Positions 1-6,500 of a stretch of DNA of 6,949 bases are shown in pieces (the first letter of the stretch is position 1; every line of letters starts with the position of its first letter). The notes beneath the pieces are model-generated. The model did not search any database, had not been told where the DNA came from, and saw only the letters and a list, made by a program, of their open reading frames with translations. Origin of the DNA: Thermoplasmatales archaeon ex4484_36. Its GTDB lineage: Archaea > Thermoplasmatota > Penumbrarchaeia > Penumbrarchaeales > EX4484-36. Both the position numbers and the translations under genes were made by a program. The stretch lies in NCBI GenBank assembly GCA_002254765.1, contig NJDV01000064.1, positions 1 to 6,949 of the forward strand, written 5' to 3'.

Positions 1-6
1 GACAGC

Positions 7-47
7 GAAGAAACCTCTGCACTTCATTGCTTCTGGTCGGTTTCTTC
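7..47. repeat. Inverted repeat, 9-bp stem
   Basis: GAAGAAACC at 7-15 is the exact reverse complement of GGTTTCTTC at 39-47, with a 23-nt loop. No open reading frame or known RNA family was recognised here. It stands just before a second, longer inverted repeat, so the two may be parts of one structured transcript or of a repeat element cut by the window start. Function unknown. Confidence 0.6.
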
Positions 48-50
48 TGG

Positions 51-96
51 CTTGTGCGTTTCCATCGTCAATGAGACGTTTCAGGAAACGCACAAG
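51..96. repeat. Inverted repeat, 13-bp perfect stem with nested hairpin
   Basis: CTTGTGCGTTTCC at 51-63 pairs perfectly with GGAAACGCACAAG at 84-96. The 20-nt loop contains a smaller hairpin, CGTC-AATGA-GACG at 66-78. The words CGTCAATGA in this loop recur at 118-126, where GTCAA-TGA-TTGAC (119-131) forms a third small hairpin. A 13-bp perfect stem is well beyond chance in 150 bases. It is not followed by a T-run on the plus strand, so it does not look like a simple terminator. No family recognised. Confidence 0.7.
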
Positions 97-99
97 ACC

Positions 100-116
100 T
101 TCGGTTCGAATCCCAG
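100..116 (+). other. Isolated tRNA T-arm-like sequence
   Basis: GGTTCGAATCCCAG (103-116) is the standard T-loop TTCGAAT with flanking stem bases. It is identical, in inverted orientation, to the T-arm of the minus-strand tRNA-Leu (160-173). As a T-arm it is poor: stem TTCGG/CCCAG has a C-C mismatch and a T-G pair. No matching acceptor strand, D-arm or clear anticodon arm is visible upstream. It could be the 3' remnant of a tRNA, part of an unusual pre-tRNA starting before the window, or a tRNA fragment left by an integration event. Confidence 0.45.
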
Positions 117-151
117 TCGTCAATGATTGACTAATCTTACAACAATGAAAG

Positions 152-235
152 TGCAGGGGCTGGGATTCGAACCCAGGAACCACTAAGGACTAGACCCTGA
201 ATCTAGCGCCGTTGGCCAGGCTTGGCTACCCCTGC
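152..235 (-). tRNA. tRNA-Leu (anticodon CAG)
   Basis: Read on the minus strand, an 84-nt class II tRNA folds completely. The acceptor stem is GCAGGGG (229-235) with CCCCTGC (153-159), followed by discriminator A (152). The anticodon stem is CTAGA/TCTAG around the loop TTCAGGG, placing anticodon CAG at 197-199 (reads CUG, leucine). A 13-nt variable region, longer than in class I tRNAs, fits leucine, and the T-arm is CTGGG-TTCGAAT-CCCAG. The 3' CCA is not encoded and must be added after transcription, unlike in the tRNA-Lys of this window. No intron is needed for folding. It is divergent from the tsaC operon. Confidence 0.95.
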
Positions 236-243
236 ACCATATG

Positions 244-270
244 ACCTTAAATGACGCCCTTATTTAAGGT
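244..270. repeat. 9-bp palindrome in the divergent promoter region
   Basis: ACCTTAAAT (244-252) and ATTTAAGGT (262-270) are exact reverse complements separated by 9 nt. They lie between the tRNA-Leu start and the tsaC start. Symmetric AT-rich arms of this spacing fit either a bidirectional TATA arrangement or a dimeric regulator site. The sequence alone cannot distinguish these. Confidence 0.5.
261..268 (-). promoter_or_regulatory. Box A / TATA element for tRNA-Leu
   Basis: On the minus strand this reads CTTAAATA, 26-33 nt upstream of the mature 5' end of tRNA-Leu. This is the expected position for an archaeal TATA box directing transcription close to the tRNA start. It is half of a larger palindrome (ACCTTAAAT 244-252, ATTTAAGGT 262-270), so the same AT-rich block could also serve the plus strand toward tsaC. 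Confidence 0.55.
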
Positions 271-326
271 TTACAGAAAATTAGATTAGAGACAAATCAA
301 CTCAACCCCCCGTGCTTCTCTACACG

Positions 327-707
327 ATGCCCTCAGGGACAGAGCGAACGAAGAAAGTGCTCACAAAAGCCTGTGAGCTTCTTAGAGCGGGGGAGGTAAT
401 ATATTTCCCCACAGACACCCTCCCCGGGCTCCTCGCATGGGTTTCAATTGAGGATGCCGTAGGGAGGGTTTTCAGAGCGAAGAGGAGGCCTCGGGGGGTT
501 CCCCTCCCTATTGGGGTGAGTGGCACAGGTCAGCTGCTTGAAGTTCTGGACATTCCCGGGGGAGTTATCAGTGCCCTTAAGGACTTCATCCCCGGGCCCC
601 TTACCATAGTGGGGCCTGCCAGAGACGATGCGGACCTTCCCGAAGAGGTGCTCAAGGACGGGGAAGTGGCGGTGAGGGTTCCTGGATATCCACCCCTGAT
701 GCTTTAG
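327..707 (+). pseudogene. tsaC: Threonylcarbamoyl-AMP synthase (TsaC/Sua5/YrdC), N-terminal piece, interrupted
   Basis: TsaC/Sua5 proteins make threonylcarbamoyl-AMP from threonine, bicarbonate and ATP, the first step of t6A formation at position 37 of ANN-decoding tRNAs. This piece shows the family core in order: GEVIYFPTDTLPGLL (the PTET/V-type motif), FRAKRRPRGVPLPIGV (the K-R-x-x-x-PL segment) and IPGPLTIVG, VAVRVPGYP. It then stops at TAG (705-707), about 50-70 residues short of a typical single-domain protein. The expected SxN (SANxSG-like) segment is absent from the window. The C-terminal part resumes in another frame at about 698-865. ATG 327 is preferred; an in-frame GTG at 312 would add five residues. 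Neither has a clear Shine-Dalgarno sequence. It is the first gene of an operon with the aminopeptidase and purM. Family assignment is strong; whether the break is real or an artefact is open. Confidence 0.88.
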
Positions 708-865
708 GTGGAGAGGTTAAATACTATTTCGTAGATTACCGCCACCGTTACCTGAGGATGCCCTCAACGATAATCCGCCTGAAGAAGGGTTCCTTTGAGA
801 TCTTAAGAGAAGGGGCCGTGGATGTAAAAGTGCTGAAGGAGAGATTACATGAAATTACGGGATGA
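698..865 (+). pseudogene. tsaC: TsaC/Sua5/YrdC, C-terminal piece in another frame
   Basis: In the frame ending at TGA 863-865 the translation contains MPSTIIRL followed by FEILREGAVDV. This matches the conserved C-terminus of TsaC/YrdC proteins (G-x-PSTIV-D ... ILR-x-GA). Before it, DALGGEVKYYFVDY (from 698) resembles the family segment ahead of PSTI. Relative to the N-terminal piece, about 25-35 residues including the SxN motif are missing at roughly 690-700, and the frame changes there. No independent start with a ribosome binding site was found, so it is most likely the tail of the same gene. Its stop overlaps the start of the following aminopeptidase gene. Confidence 0.8.
836..843 (+). 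promoter_or_regulatory. Shine-Dalgarno AAGGAGAG ahead of ATG 849
   Basis: AAGGAGAG lies at a good distance (about 7 nt from GGAG) before ATG 849, not before ATG 862 where the long aminopeptidase frame begins. ATG 849 opens a different frame, MKLRDENNRGGGQVH then stop. The placement suggests 849 is the original start of the aminopeptidase and that the frame was lost by a short deletion just after it. Confidence 0.55.
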
Positions 866-1698
866 AAATAATCGAGGAGGGGGTCAAGTACATTGAGGTG
901 GTTGAGGCGGTGGAGGAGCTGATCAGGAGGAGAGGGGCAGAGCTGGCGTTCCCGGTAAATGTGGCCGTGAACAGCATTGCAGCCCATTATACACCCGCCC
1001 CCGGGGAGAAGAAGAGATTTCAACACGGGGATCTGGTCAAACTTGACGTGGGAGCTCATATAGACGGATGTATCGGGGACACCGCAGCCACCGTGGAGGT
1101 GGGCACCTCCTCATGGAGTGGTCTCGTGGAGGCCTCCCGGCAGGCGCTTTACCGGGCAATATCCTTTATAAAAGCGGGTGTGAGCCTTGGAGAGCTAGGG
1201 GGCGTGGTGGAGAGGGTTATAAGATCCAGCGGATTCCAGCCCATTGTGAACCTCACGGGCCATAGCATTGACGTCTACAAGCTACACGGGGGATACAGCA
1301 TTCCGAACTACAATAATCACAACCCTCTCAGAGTGAAGGAAGGGCTGATTCTGGCAATAGAGCCCTTCGCAACAAACGGCGGGGGAACTGTTGCTTCCGG
1401 GGGCAACAGCAACATATACCGCTACCTGAAAACCAAGATCGGCCTGAAGCCTGAACTCCAGCAGATGGCCAGAAGTGTGGAGAGGCTCAGGAGAGGGCTG
1501 CCCTTCTCTTCAAGGTGGTTCGTCAAGGAGATTAAAGGGAGTGTGAGGGACCTCCGAAGAATGGTCAGTCGGGGGGTTCTCTACTCCTATCCCATACTGG
1601 TGGAGGAGAAGGGGGGGATGGTATCCCAGTGGGAACACACCATATATGTGAAGGAAAACGGTGTGGAGGTTTTGACAGAGAGAACGGGGGCGGATTGA
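862..1698 (+). CDS. map: Methionine aminopeptidase, type 2 (M24 family), N-terminus probably altered
   Basis: This cytosolic metalloenzyme removes the initiator methionine from new proteins. The pita-bread fold ligands are all visible: substrate-site H42 (AAHYTP), metal ligands D62 (KLDVG), D73 (GDTAAT), H134 (GHSIDVYKLH), E167 (AIEPFAT) and E258 (WEHTIYV). The roughly 60-residue insert between H134/E167 and E258, with RGLPFSSRW, marks the archaeal/eukaryotic type 2. Compared with the Pyrococcus enzyme (295 aa; ligands D82, D93, H153, E187, E280) the first ligands are displaced by 20, so about 20 N-terminal residues, the first helix, are absent. ATG 862 overlaps the tsaC stop as ATGA, which could couple translation. 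A better ribosome site, however, serves ATG 849 in another frame. The catalytic domain is complete. purM follows after 2-17 nt. Confidence 0.95.
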   Translation: MKIIEEGVKYIEVVEAVEELIRRRGAELAFPVNVAVNSIAAHYTPAPGEKKRFQHGDLVKLDVGAHIDGCIGDTAATVEVGTSSWSGLVEASRQALYRAISFIKAGVSLGELGGVVERVIRSSGFQPIVNLTGHSIDVYKLHGGYSIPNYNNHNPLRVKEGLILAIEPFATNGGGTVASGGNSNIYRYLKTKIGLKPELQQMARSVERLRRGLPFSSRWFVKEIKGSVRDLRRMVSRGVLYSYPILVEEKGGMVSQWEHTIYVKENGVEVLTERTGAD

Positions 1699-1715
1699 AC
1701 GTGAACAAGGAGGAG

Positions 1716-1952
1716 ATGACGTATAGCAAAGCGGGCGTAGACATAAAAAAGGAGGGAAAAACGGTCTCCCAGATTGTCAGAGAAATAACCTTCAGGAGAG
1801 ATGGCTTCGGGAAGGCCTTCGAGGAGGCAGGGCACTTTGCAGGACTGATAGACTTCGGCGACTATTTTCTGGCCATGACCACCGATGGGGTGGGGTCGAA
1901 GATGCTGCTGGCGGGCGCGGACTCAACAGGGGGGCGGAGATGGCGAATGTGA
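1716..1952 (+). pseudogene. purM: Phosphoribosylformylglycinamidine cyclo-ligase (AIR synthetase), N-terminal piece
   Basis: PurM closes the imidazole ring of AIR from FGAM using ATP, the fifth step of purine synthesis. The N-terminal piece starts MTYSKAGVDI, the classical opening of the family, and runs through RDGFGKAFE and MTTDGVGSKMLLAGAD (ATP-binding glycine-rich DGVG-T/S-K motif). After about 70 good residues it becomes STGGRRWRM and stops at TGA 1950-1952. ATG 1716 is chosen from the family N-terminus. A GTG at 1701, two bases after the aminopeptidase stop, is in frame. AAGGAGG at 1707-1713 is unusually close to ATG 1716. The expected continuation (GID...MNVNDL...) is missing; the remainder of the protein resumes in another frame at about 1919. 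Confidence 0.9.
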
Positions 1953-2659
1953 GCATCGTGGGTGGAGAGACCGCTACCCTCCCGGACATGGTGCGGGGAA
2001 TAGACCTGTCAGGGGCTGCGCTGGGGTATCTTAAAAAGGAGGATCTGGTGGATGGAAAAGAGATCAGGGAGGGGGACTACATCTACAGCCTGCCCTCTAC
2101 CGGTCCCCACAGCAACGGTTATACCCTCATAAGGAAGCTCCTCGAAAGGTGGAAGATAGACCCCCGGGGGAGAATCCAAGAAGCCCTTGCGCTCTACCCC
2201 GATCTTAAAGCCGCACTGAAGGACAACCTGGAGGGGGAAGAGTATAGCAGGGTTCTTGACCTAGGAAAGAAGCAGCAGTCCATAGGGGAGATGCTGCTTG
2301 AGCCCACGGCGATCTACGTTAAACCTGTTTTGAGAATTCTGAGGGAGAGAAGAGTCCACGGGATCGCCCACATAACCGGAGGGGGCATAACTAACCTCCT
2401 CCGACTTAAAGGAGAGGTGAATTTCATCATAGACAGCCCCCCGGAACCCCCAGCACTCTTTCTCTTCCTGAAGGCCCTGGGCAACATCTCGTGGTGGGAG
2501 ATGTATCGCACCTTCAACATGGGCATGGGCATGATACTGGTGACGCCTCCATGTGAACTCGATTCACTCCCCGGGGTGAGAAGAATCGGGAAGGTCGCAG
2601 GAGGGGAGGGAAAGGTGATAATCTCACCTCTTAAACTGCATTATGAGGAGTATTTTTGA
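1940..2659 (+). CDS. purM: AIR synthetase (PurM), C-terminal piece in another frame
   Basis: This 239-codon frame carries the rest of PurM: VGGETATLPDM (the conserved GGETAEMP-type motif), the STGPHSNGYTLIRK active-site loop, LLEPTAIYVKPVL, HITGGGI and MYRTFNMGMGMILV, all in family order. The same frame reads upstream without a stop as GLNRGAEMANV from 1919, which also matches PurM, so ATG 1940 is an internal methionine and not a real start. Compared with the usual 330-350 residues, about 50-60 residues between the DGVGSK and GGETA motifs are absent, including the MNVNDL segment. The joint lies at about 1917-1924 and shifts the frame. As written, neither piece should be active alone. The gene ends the tsaC-aminopeptidase-purM operon; T-tracts follow. 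Confidence 0.92.
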   Translation: MANVSIVGGETATLPDMVRGIDLSGAALGYLKKEDLVDGKEIREGDYIYSLPSTGPHSNGYTLIRKLLERWKIDPRGRIQEALALYPDLKAALKDNLEGEEYSRVLDLGKKQQSIGEMLLEPTAIYVKPVLRILRERRVHGIAHITGGGITNLLRLKGEVNFIIDSPPEPPALFLFLKALGNISWWEMYRTFNMGMGMILVTPPCELDSLPGVRRIGKVAGGEGKVIISPLKLHYEEYF

Positions 2660-2661
2660 GC

Positions 2662-2667
2662 CTTTTT
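2662..2667 (+). terminator. T-tract after purM
   Basis: Six T residues immediately follow the purM stop codon, with another run (TTTTT, 2677-2681) ten bases on. Oligo-T alone can terminate archaeal transcription, so this is a plausible operon end. No stem precedes it. The second run is part of a TATA-like element. Confidence 0.4.
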
Positions 2668-2676
2668 TCCGATACG

Positions 2677-2685
2677 TTTTTATAC
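2677..2685 (+). promoter_or_regulatory. TATA box upstream of the GC-rich hairpin
   Basis: TTTTTATAC fits an archaeal box A. A start about 25 nt downstream would fall near 2704, the first base of a GC-rich hairpin (2704-2761). This supports an independent transcription unit here, but no protein start is found within it. Confidence 0.4.
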
Positions 2686-2703
2686 AACCTGATGAATATT
2701 CTT

Positions 2704-2792
2704 CTCGCAGCGCGGGCCTTCGTTAAGAGGCATCCCCGGCAGAGGCCCCGAGACGGGCGAGGGGGTAGATAGGGCTATAGTCCTAAGTTTTT
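2704..2792 (+). ncRNA. Candidate structured small RNA, unassigned
   Basis: Two nested stems can form: CTCGC 2704-2708 with GCGAG 2757-2761 (extendable by four pairs using T-G wobbles outward), and GGGCCT 2714-2719 with AGGCCC 2743-2748. An internal loop separates them (AGCGC / CGAGACGG). The shape recalls an H/ACA guide (lower stem, pocket, upper stem, then AGA at 2767-2769). The pocket-to-box distance looks a little long, and no kink-turn was identified. A small hairpin AGGG-CTATAG-TCCT (2771-2784) and TTTTT (2788-2792) follow, like a terminator. A TATA box precedes it. I do not recognise tRNA, 5S, SRP or RNase P RNA. It could also be an untranslated leader of the tRNA-rpo transcript. Confidence 0.35.
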
Positions 2793-2798
2793 AGACAG

Positions 2799-2820
2799 TT
2801 TTTTATATGAGAAGTTATAT
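2799..2820 (+). promoter_or_regulatory. TATA-like boxes ahead of tRNA-Lys and the rpo operon
   Basis: TTTTATAT (2801-2808) and TTATAT (2815-2820) both resemble archaeal box A. They would place a transcript start near 2830 or 2842, some 16-28 nt ahead of the tRNA-Lys 5' end. No TATA-like block is seen between the tRNA (end 2964) and rpoH (start 3005). This is therefore the nearest candidate promoter for both. Confidence 0.5.
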
Positions 2821-2857
2821 CTCCCCTCCCCCTTCAGTGTGAACTCCTATGTCGCCC

Positions 2858-2964
<107 letters not shown>

Positions 2965-3004
2965 CTCACCGCCAAAGGGAAAAAGAAAACGCCGGGGGTG
3001 CCCC

Positions 3005-3154
3005 ATGGAAAAGATAAACGTGCTGGGTCACAGGCTGGTTCCGCGCCACAGGATCCTTAATGATTTTGAGAGAGCTGGTAGAGGCCTTCTTCCGGGAGAG
3101 GAGCATAATAAATCATCAGCTGGCCTCCTTCAACGATTTCATACCGACCCATGA
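3005..3154 (+). pseudogene. rpoH: RNA polymerase subunit H (Rpb5-like), 5' remnant
   Basis: ATG 3005 opens [18 protein letters not shown], which matches the N-terminus of archaeal RpoH (pattern xFNVLEHxLVPxHxIL). This is the jaw subunit that binds the polymerase clamp and is normally 75-85 residues, encoded directly before rpoB. After about codon 18 the similarity ends. The frame runs on through what is rpoB sequence in another frame and stops at TGA 3152-3154 (49 codons). About 60 residues of RpoH and the rpoH-rpoB junction are missing. A weak ribosome site, GGGGGTG (2994-3000), precedes the start. The next gene's identity supports the assignment: rpoH-rpoB-rpoA1 is the usual archaeal order. 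Confidence 0.78.
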
Positions 3155-6100
3155 CAATCCGAGAAGCAGGATGCAGAGGATCGTGGACAGCATCCGCATA
3201 GGAGAGGTTGAGAACGAAAGGGGCCTGATAAGACTGGATGTGGACCGCCTTGAGGAGGAGAACATAGAGGTCCGGCTGGGGAAGATAACCCTCGGCACCC
3301 CCAGAATAAAAGAGGCTAACGGTGCCGAGCATGAGCTCACCCCAATGGAGGCCAGACTTAGGGATCTCACATATGCGGCTCCCATTTATCTGGAGTGTAC
3401 AATAGTGATCAACGGAATAGACAGAGAACCTGAGAAGGTGAAGATAGGTGATCTGCCGATAATGGTGAAATCTAAGAAGTGCAATCTGCACCCTGATAAT
3501 CTTTCCCTGGACCGGGAGCTCAGCCACGAGGAATACATGAAGAAGCTCATTGAAATGGGAGAGGACCCTCTTGACCCGGGCGGCTACTTCATTATAAATG
3601 GGACCGAGAGGGTCCTTATCTCCCTCGAAGACCTTGCGCCCAACAGGATTTTTGTGGAATGGGAGGAGAAGTATGGGACGCCTCTGCCCAAGGCCAAGGT
3701 CTTCTCCCAAAAAGAGGGCTACAGGGCTCTCACAACTATTGAGATGAACAAAGAGGGCATCCTCTTCGTATCCGTCCCCGCCGCACCTACCCCCATTCCC
3801 CTTGTTGTGATGATGAAGGCCCTGGGGATGGAGCAGGATGAGGACATAGCAAGGACCATAGTCTCCGACCCTGGAATGAGCAACATCGTTTACGCCAACC
3901 TGGAAGAGGTGGTGATGAACCCCCAGTATGGGATAACAAACCAGGAGGAGGCTCTGGAGTATCTGGAGAGGCGTTTTGCTACGGGGCAGGCCAAGGAGTT
4001 CAGGGTGAAGAAGGTAGAATCAATCCTTGACCGCTCCCTTCTACCGCATCTCGGAGATACGAGAAAAGACCGTCTGAAGAAGGCCATCTTCCTGGGGAGG
4101 ATGGCCAGACACACCCTTGAACTGAAGCTTGGCCTGAGAAAACCCGACGACAAGGATCACTACGCCAACAAAAGACTTGCCCTGGCCGGGGACCTCATGG
4201 AGGACCTCTTCAGGGTCGCCTTCACCTCCCTCATGAAGGACCTCAAATATCAGCTTGAGAGAACCATCGCCCGAAAGAGGAAACTGAAGGTCTCATCCGC
4301 CATACGCCCTGACGTTCTCACTCAGAAGATCTTGCACGCGCTGGCCACAGGAAGCTGGGTGGGGGGAAGAGACGGGGTGTCCCAGCTCCTAGACAGAACG
4401 TCAAACATGTCAACCCTCTCGCACTTGAGGAGGGTCACCTCTCCCCTCACACACTCCCAGCCTCACTTCGAGGCAAGAGACCTCCACGCAACACAGTGGG
4501 GAAGGCTCTGTCCCAACGAAACCCCAGAAGGTCAGAATTGCGGTCTTGTTAAGAACTTGGCTCTGATGATCGACGTCTCCGAAGGTATTGATGAGGAGAA
4601 GCTCATCGGGAAGCTCTACGAGCTCGGAGTGAAGAGGATCGAGAAAGATATAGAGAATATGGCAAAGGTTTACGTCAACGGAAATCTGATAGGGCTCCAC
4701 CCCGATCCGGTGGAGTTCACCCAAGAGCTCAGAATCAGAAGAAGAAGGGGTCTGCTGGCCTTCCCCCAGGAGAGGTCACACGAGATAAACATAAGGTATC
4801 ACGAGGAGATAAACTCCATCATCATAAACTGCGATGAAGGGCGGGTGAGAAGACCCCTGCTCGTCTTGGAAAACGGAAAGCACAAGGTGACGAAGAAGGT
4901 TCTGGATGGGCTCTCAAAGGGTAAGATCACCTGGAGCAACCTGGTTATGCAGGGGATCGTTGAATACATAGACGCTGAGGAGGAAGAAGACCTCCTCATC
5001 GCCATAGATGAGGAATCCGCCACCGCAGAGCACACACATATGGAAATAGATCCCATGGTAATCCTGGGCGTCTGCTCAGGCCTTGTCCCGTACGCTGAGC
5101 ACAACTCCTCCCCCCGTATCACAATGGGAGCGGGGATGGCAAAACAGAGCCTGGGACTGGGCCAGTCCAACTACAGGATCAGAATGGACACCAGAAGCCA
5201 TCTCCTGCACTATCCTCAGAAGCCCCTGGTGCAGACCAAGGTCATGGAATTCGTCAATTTCAATGAGAGGCCCGCAGGCCAGAATTTTGTGGTGGCGATA
5301 ATGTCCTACGAGGGCTACAACATGGAGGACGCCCTCATCTTCAACAGGGCCTCCATAGACAGGGGCCTGGGCCGCTCCACCTTCTTCCGCTGCTATCCTG
5401 TGGAAGAGAGAAGATACCCCGGGGGGCAGGAAGACAGGATAGAGATACCTGACCCCGACGTGATGGGTGCCATGTCAGATGAAGCTTATAAGAACCTTGA
5501 CGAAGACGGAATCATCAGCCCTGAGATATGGGTGGACAGCGGCGATGTCCTGATCGGAAAGACCTCTCCGCCCAGGTTCCTGGAGGAGCACACGGACTTC
5601 CTGATACCGCAAAAGAGGCGTGAGACCTCCGTGACGGTAAGACACGGGGAGTACGGATGGGTGGACACTGTTATGATGACTGAGTCTGAGAACGGGTCCA
5701 GACTCCTTAAAGTCACCGTCCGCTCAGAGCGCATCCCGGAGGTAGGCGATAAGTTTGCCTCCAGACACGGCCAGAAGGGGGTCATAGGGCTGATTATACC
5801 CCCCGAAGACGTTCCCTTCACGGGTGACGGGCTTCAGCCGGACCTTATAATCAATCCCCACGCCATACCATCCCGTATGACCGTGGCCCATGTTCTGGAG
5901 ATGATCGGGGGGAAGGTGGGTTCGAAGGAGGGGCGCTTCGTAGACGGCACCCCCTTCAGCGGGGAGCCAGAGAAGGCCTTAAGAGAGGCCCTTATTAAGA
6001 ACGGATTTAAACCCAATGGAAAGGAGATAATGTACGATCCGAAGACTGGCAGAATGCTGAAAGCGGAGATATTCATGGGAATAATCTACTATCAGAAGCT

Positions 6101-6485
6101 CTACCATATGGTATCCGGAAAGATGCATGTGAGAAGCAGGGGGCCCGTCCAGATACTCACCAGACAGCCCACCGAGGGGAGGTCGAGACAGGGTGGCCTG
6201 AGATTTGGTGAGATGGAAAGGGATTGCCTCATCGGTCATGGCGCATCCATGGTTATAAAAGACAGACTGCTGGATGAATCTGATGGGACGATACTCTACG
6301 TCTGCGGAAACCCCAACTGCGGAAACATCGCCATAATGGACAAACGAGGTATGCTGCGCTGCCCCGTTTGCGGCGAGACAGGAAACATCCATCCGGTGGA
6401 GACAAGTTACGCTTTCAAGCTTCTGATGGACGAGCTGAAATCCATGTGCGTGGCCATGAGGCTGCACCTTGACGATCTTTACTGA
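3060..6485 (+). CDS. rpoB: DNA-directed RNA polymerase subunit B (unsplit)
   Basis: This is the second-largest RNA polymerase subunit (bacterial beta, eukaryotic Rpb2), forming half of the active-site cleft. At 1141 residues it is full length and not split into B'' and B'. Landmarks in order: SFNDFI near 23-28, [17 protein letters not shown] from 96, [14 protein letters not shown] from 174, [29 protein letters not shown] 429-446, [22 protein letters not shown] 470-491, [11 protein letters not shown] 748-758, [12 protein letters not shown] 896-907 (catalytic-core lysines K898 and K906), [11 protein letters not shown], and a C-terminal zinc site C1082, C1087, C1101, C1104 in the clamp. ATG 3060 is used because the frame has no earlier ATG. 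It lacks a ribosome site, and a stretch at the rpoH junction seems missing, so a few native N-terminal residues may be lost. It is followed after 15 bases by rpoA1. Confidence 0.98.
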   Translation: MILRELVEAFFRERSIINHQLASFNDFIPTHDNPRSRMQRIVDSIRIGEVENERGLIRLDVDRLEEENIEVRLGKITLGTPRIKEANGAEHELTPMEARLRDLTYAAPIYLECTIVINGIDREPEKVKIGDLPIMVKSKKCNLHPDNLSLDRELSHEEYMKKLIEMGEDPLDPGGYFIINGTERVLISLEDLAPNRIFVEWEEKYGTPLPKAKVFSQKEGYRALTTIEMNKEGILFVSVPAAPTPIPLVVMMKALGMEQDEDIARTIVSDPGMSNIVYANLEEVVMNPQYGITNQEEALEYLERRFATGQAKEFRVKKVESILDRSLLPHLGDTRKDRLKKAIFLGRMARHTLELKLGLRKPDDKDHYANKRLALAGDLMEDLFRVAFTSLMKDLKYQLERTIARKRKLKVSSAIRPDVLTQKILHALATGSWVGGRDGVSQLLDRTSNMSTLSHLRRVTSPLTHSQPHFEARDLHATQWGRLCPNETPEGQNCGLVKNLALMIDVSEGIDEEKLIGKLYELGVKRIEKDIENMAKVYVNGNLIGLHPDPVEFTQELRIRRRRGLLAFPQERSHEINIRYHEEINSIIINCDEGRVRRPLLVLENGKHKVTKKVLDGLSKGKITWSNLVMQGIVEYIDAEEEEDLLIAIDEESATAEHTHMEIDPMVILGVCSGLVPYAEHNSSPRITMGAGMAKQSLGLGQSNYRIRMDTRSHLLHYPQKPLVQTKVMEFVNFNERPAGQNFVVAIMSYEGYNMEDALIFNRASIDRGLGRSTFFRCYPVEERRYPGGQEDRIEIPDPDVMGAMSDEAYKNLDEDGIISPEIWVDSGDVLIGKTSPPRFLEEHTDFLIPQKRRETSVTVRHGEYGWVDTVMMTESENGSRLLKVTVRSERIPEVGDKFASRHGQKGVIGLIIPPEDVPFTGDGLQPDLIINPHAIPSRMTVAHVLEMIGGKVGSKEGRFVDGTPFSGEPEKALREALIKNGFKPNGKEIMYDPKTGRMLKAEIFMGIIYYQKLYHMVSGKMHVRSRGPVQILTRQPTEGRSRQGGLRFGEMERDCLIGHGASMVIKDRLLDESDGTILYVCGNPNCGNIAIMDKRGMLRCPVCGETGNIHPVETSYAFKLLMDELKSMCVAMRLHLDDLY

Positions 6486-6491
6486 AGGAGG
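6485..6491 (+). promoter_or_regulatory. Strong Shine-Dalgarno for rpoA1
   Basis: AAGGAGG overlaps the last base of the rpoB stop and lies 9 nt before ATG 6501. It decides the start, since ATG 6496 is followed at once by a stop (ATA TGA). Its strength shows that SD-led initiation is used in this genome, unlike the SD-less starts at tsaC and rpoB. Confidence 0.75.
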
Positions 6492-6500
6492 ATAGATGAT

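Noticed and set aside
48..121. An intron-bearing tRNA-Glu(TTC) on the plus strand
   Set aside because: An anticodon stem TGTGC/GCACA and T-arm can be placed, but the T-stem has a mismatch, the D-arm cannot be formed, and no acceptor partner exists in the sequence before it. The evidence is too weak to call.
1..131. CRISPR-like array because of repeated hairpins
   Set aside because: The two large inverted repeats differ in sequence, the only direct repeat is 9 bases (CGTCAATGA), and there is no regular repeat-spacer pattern.
103..173. Attachment sites of an integrated element (T-arm copies at 103-116 and 160-173)
   Set aside because: The two copies are inverted and only about 45 bases apart with no element between them, and no integrase is in the window; T-arm conservation alone can explain the match.
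1940..1942. ATG 1940 as a genuine start of a separate shorter PurM protein
   Set aside because: The frame continues upstream with PurM-like residues (GLNRGAE), there is no ribosome site at a suitable distance, and the piece lacks the ATP-binding N-terminal part.
2689..2697. C box (CTGATGA) of a C/D guide RNA
   Set aside because: The first base departs from the RTGATGA consensus, and no D, C' or D' boxes at proper spacing were found downstream.
3057..3710. Long minus-strand open frame (217 codons) opposite the start of rpoB
   Set aside because: It lies wholly over strongly conserved RpoB coding sequence, has no recognisable protein motifs and no promoter or ribosome site; it is a shadow of the coding strand.
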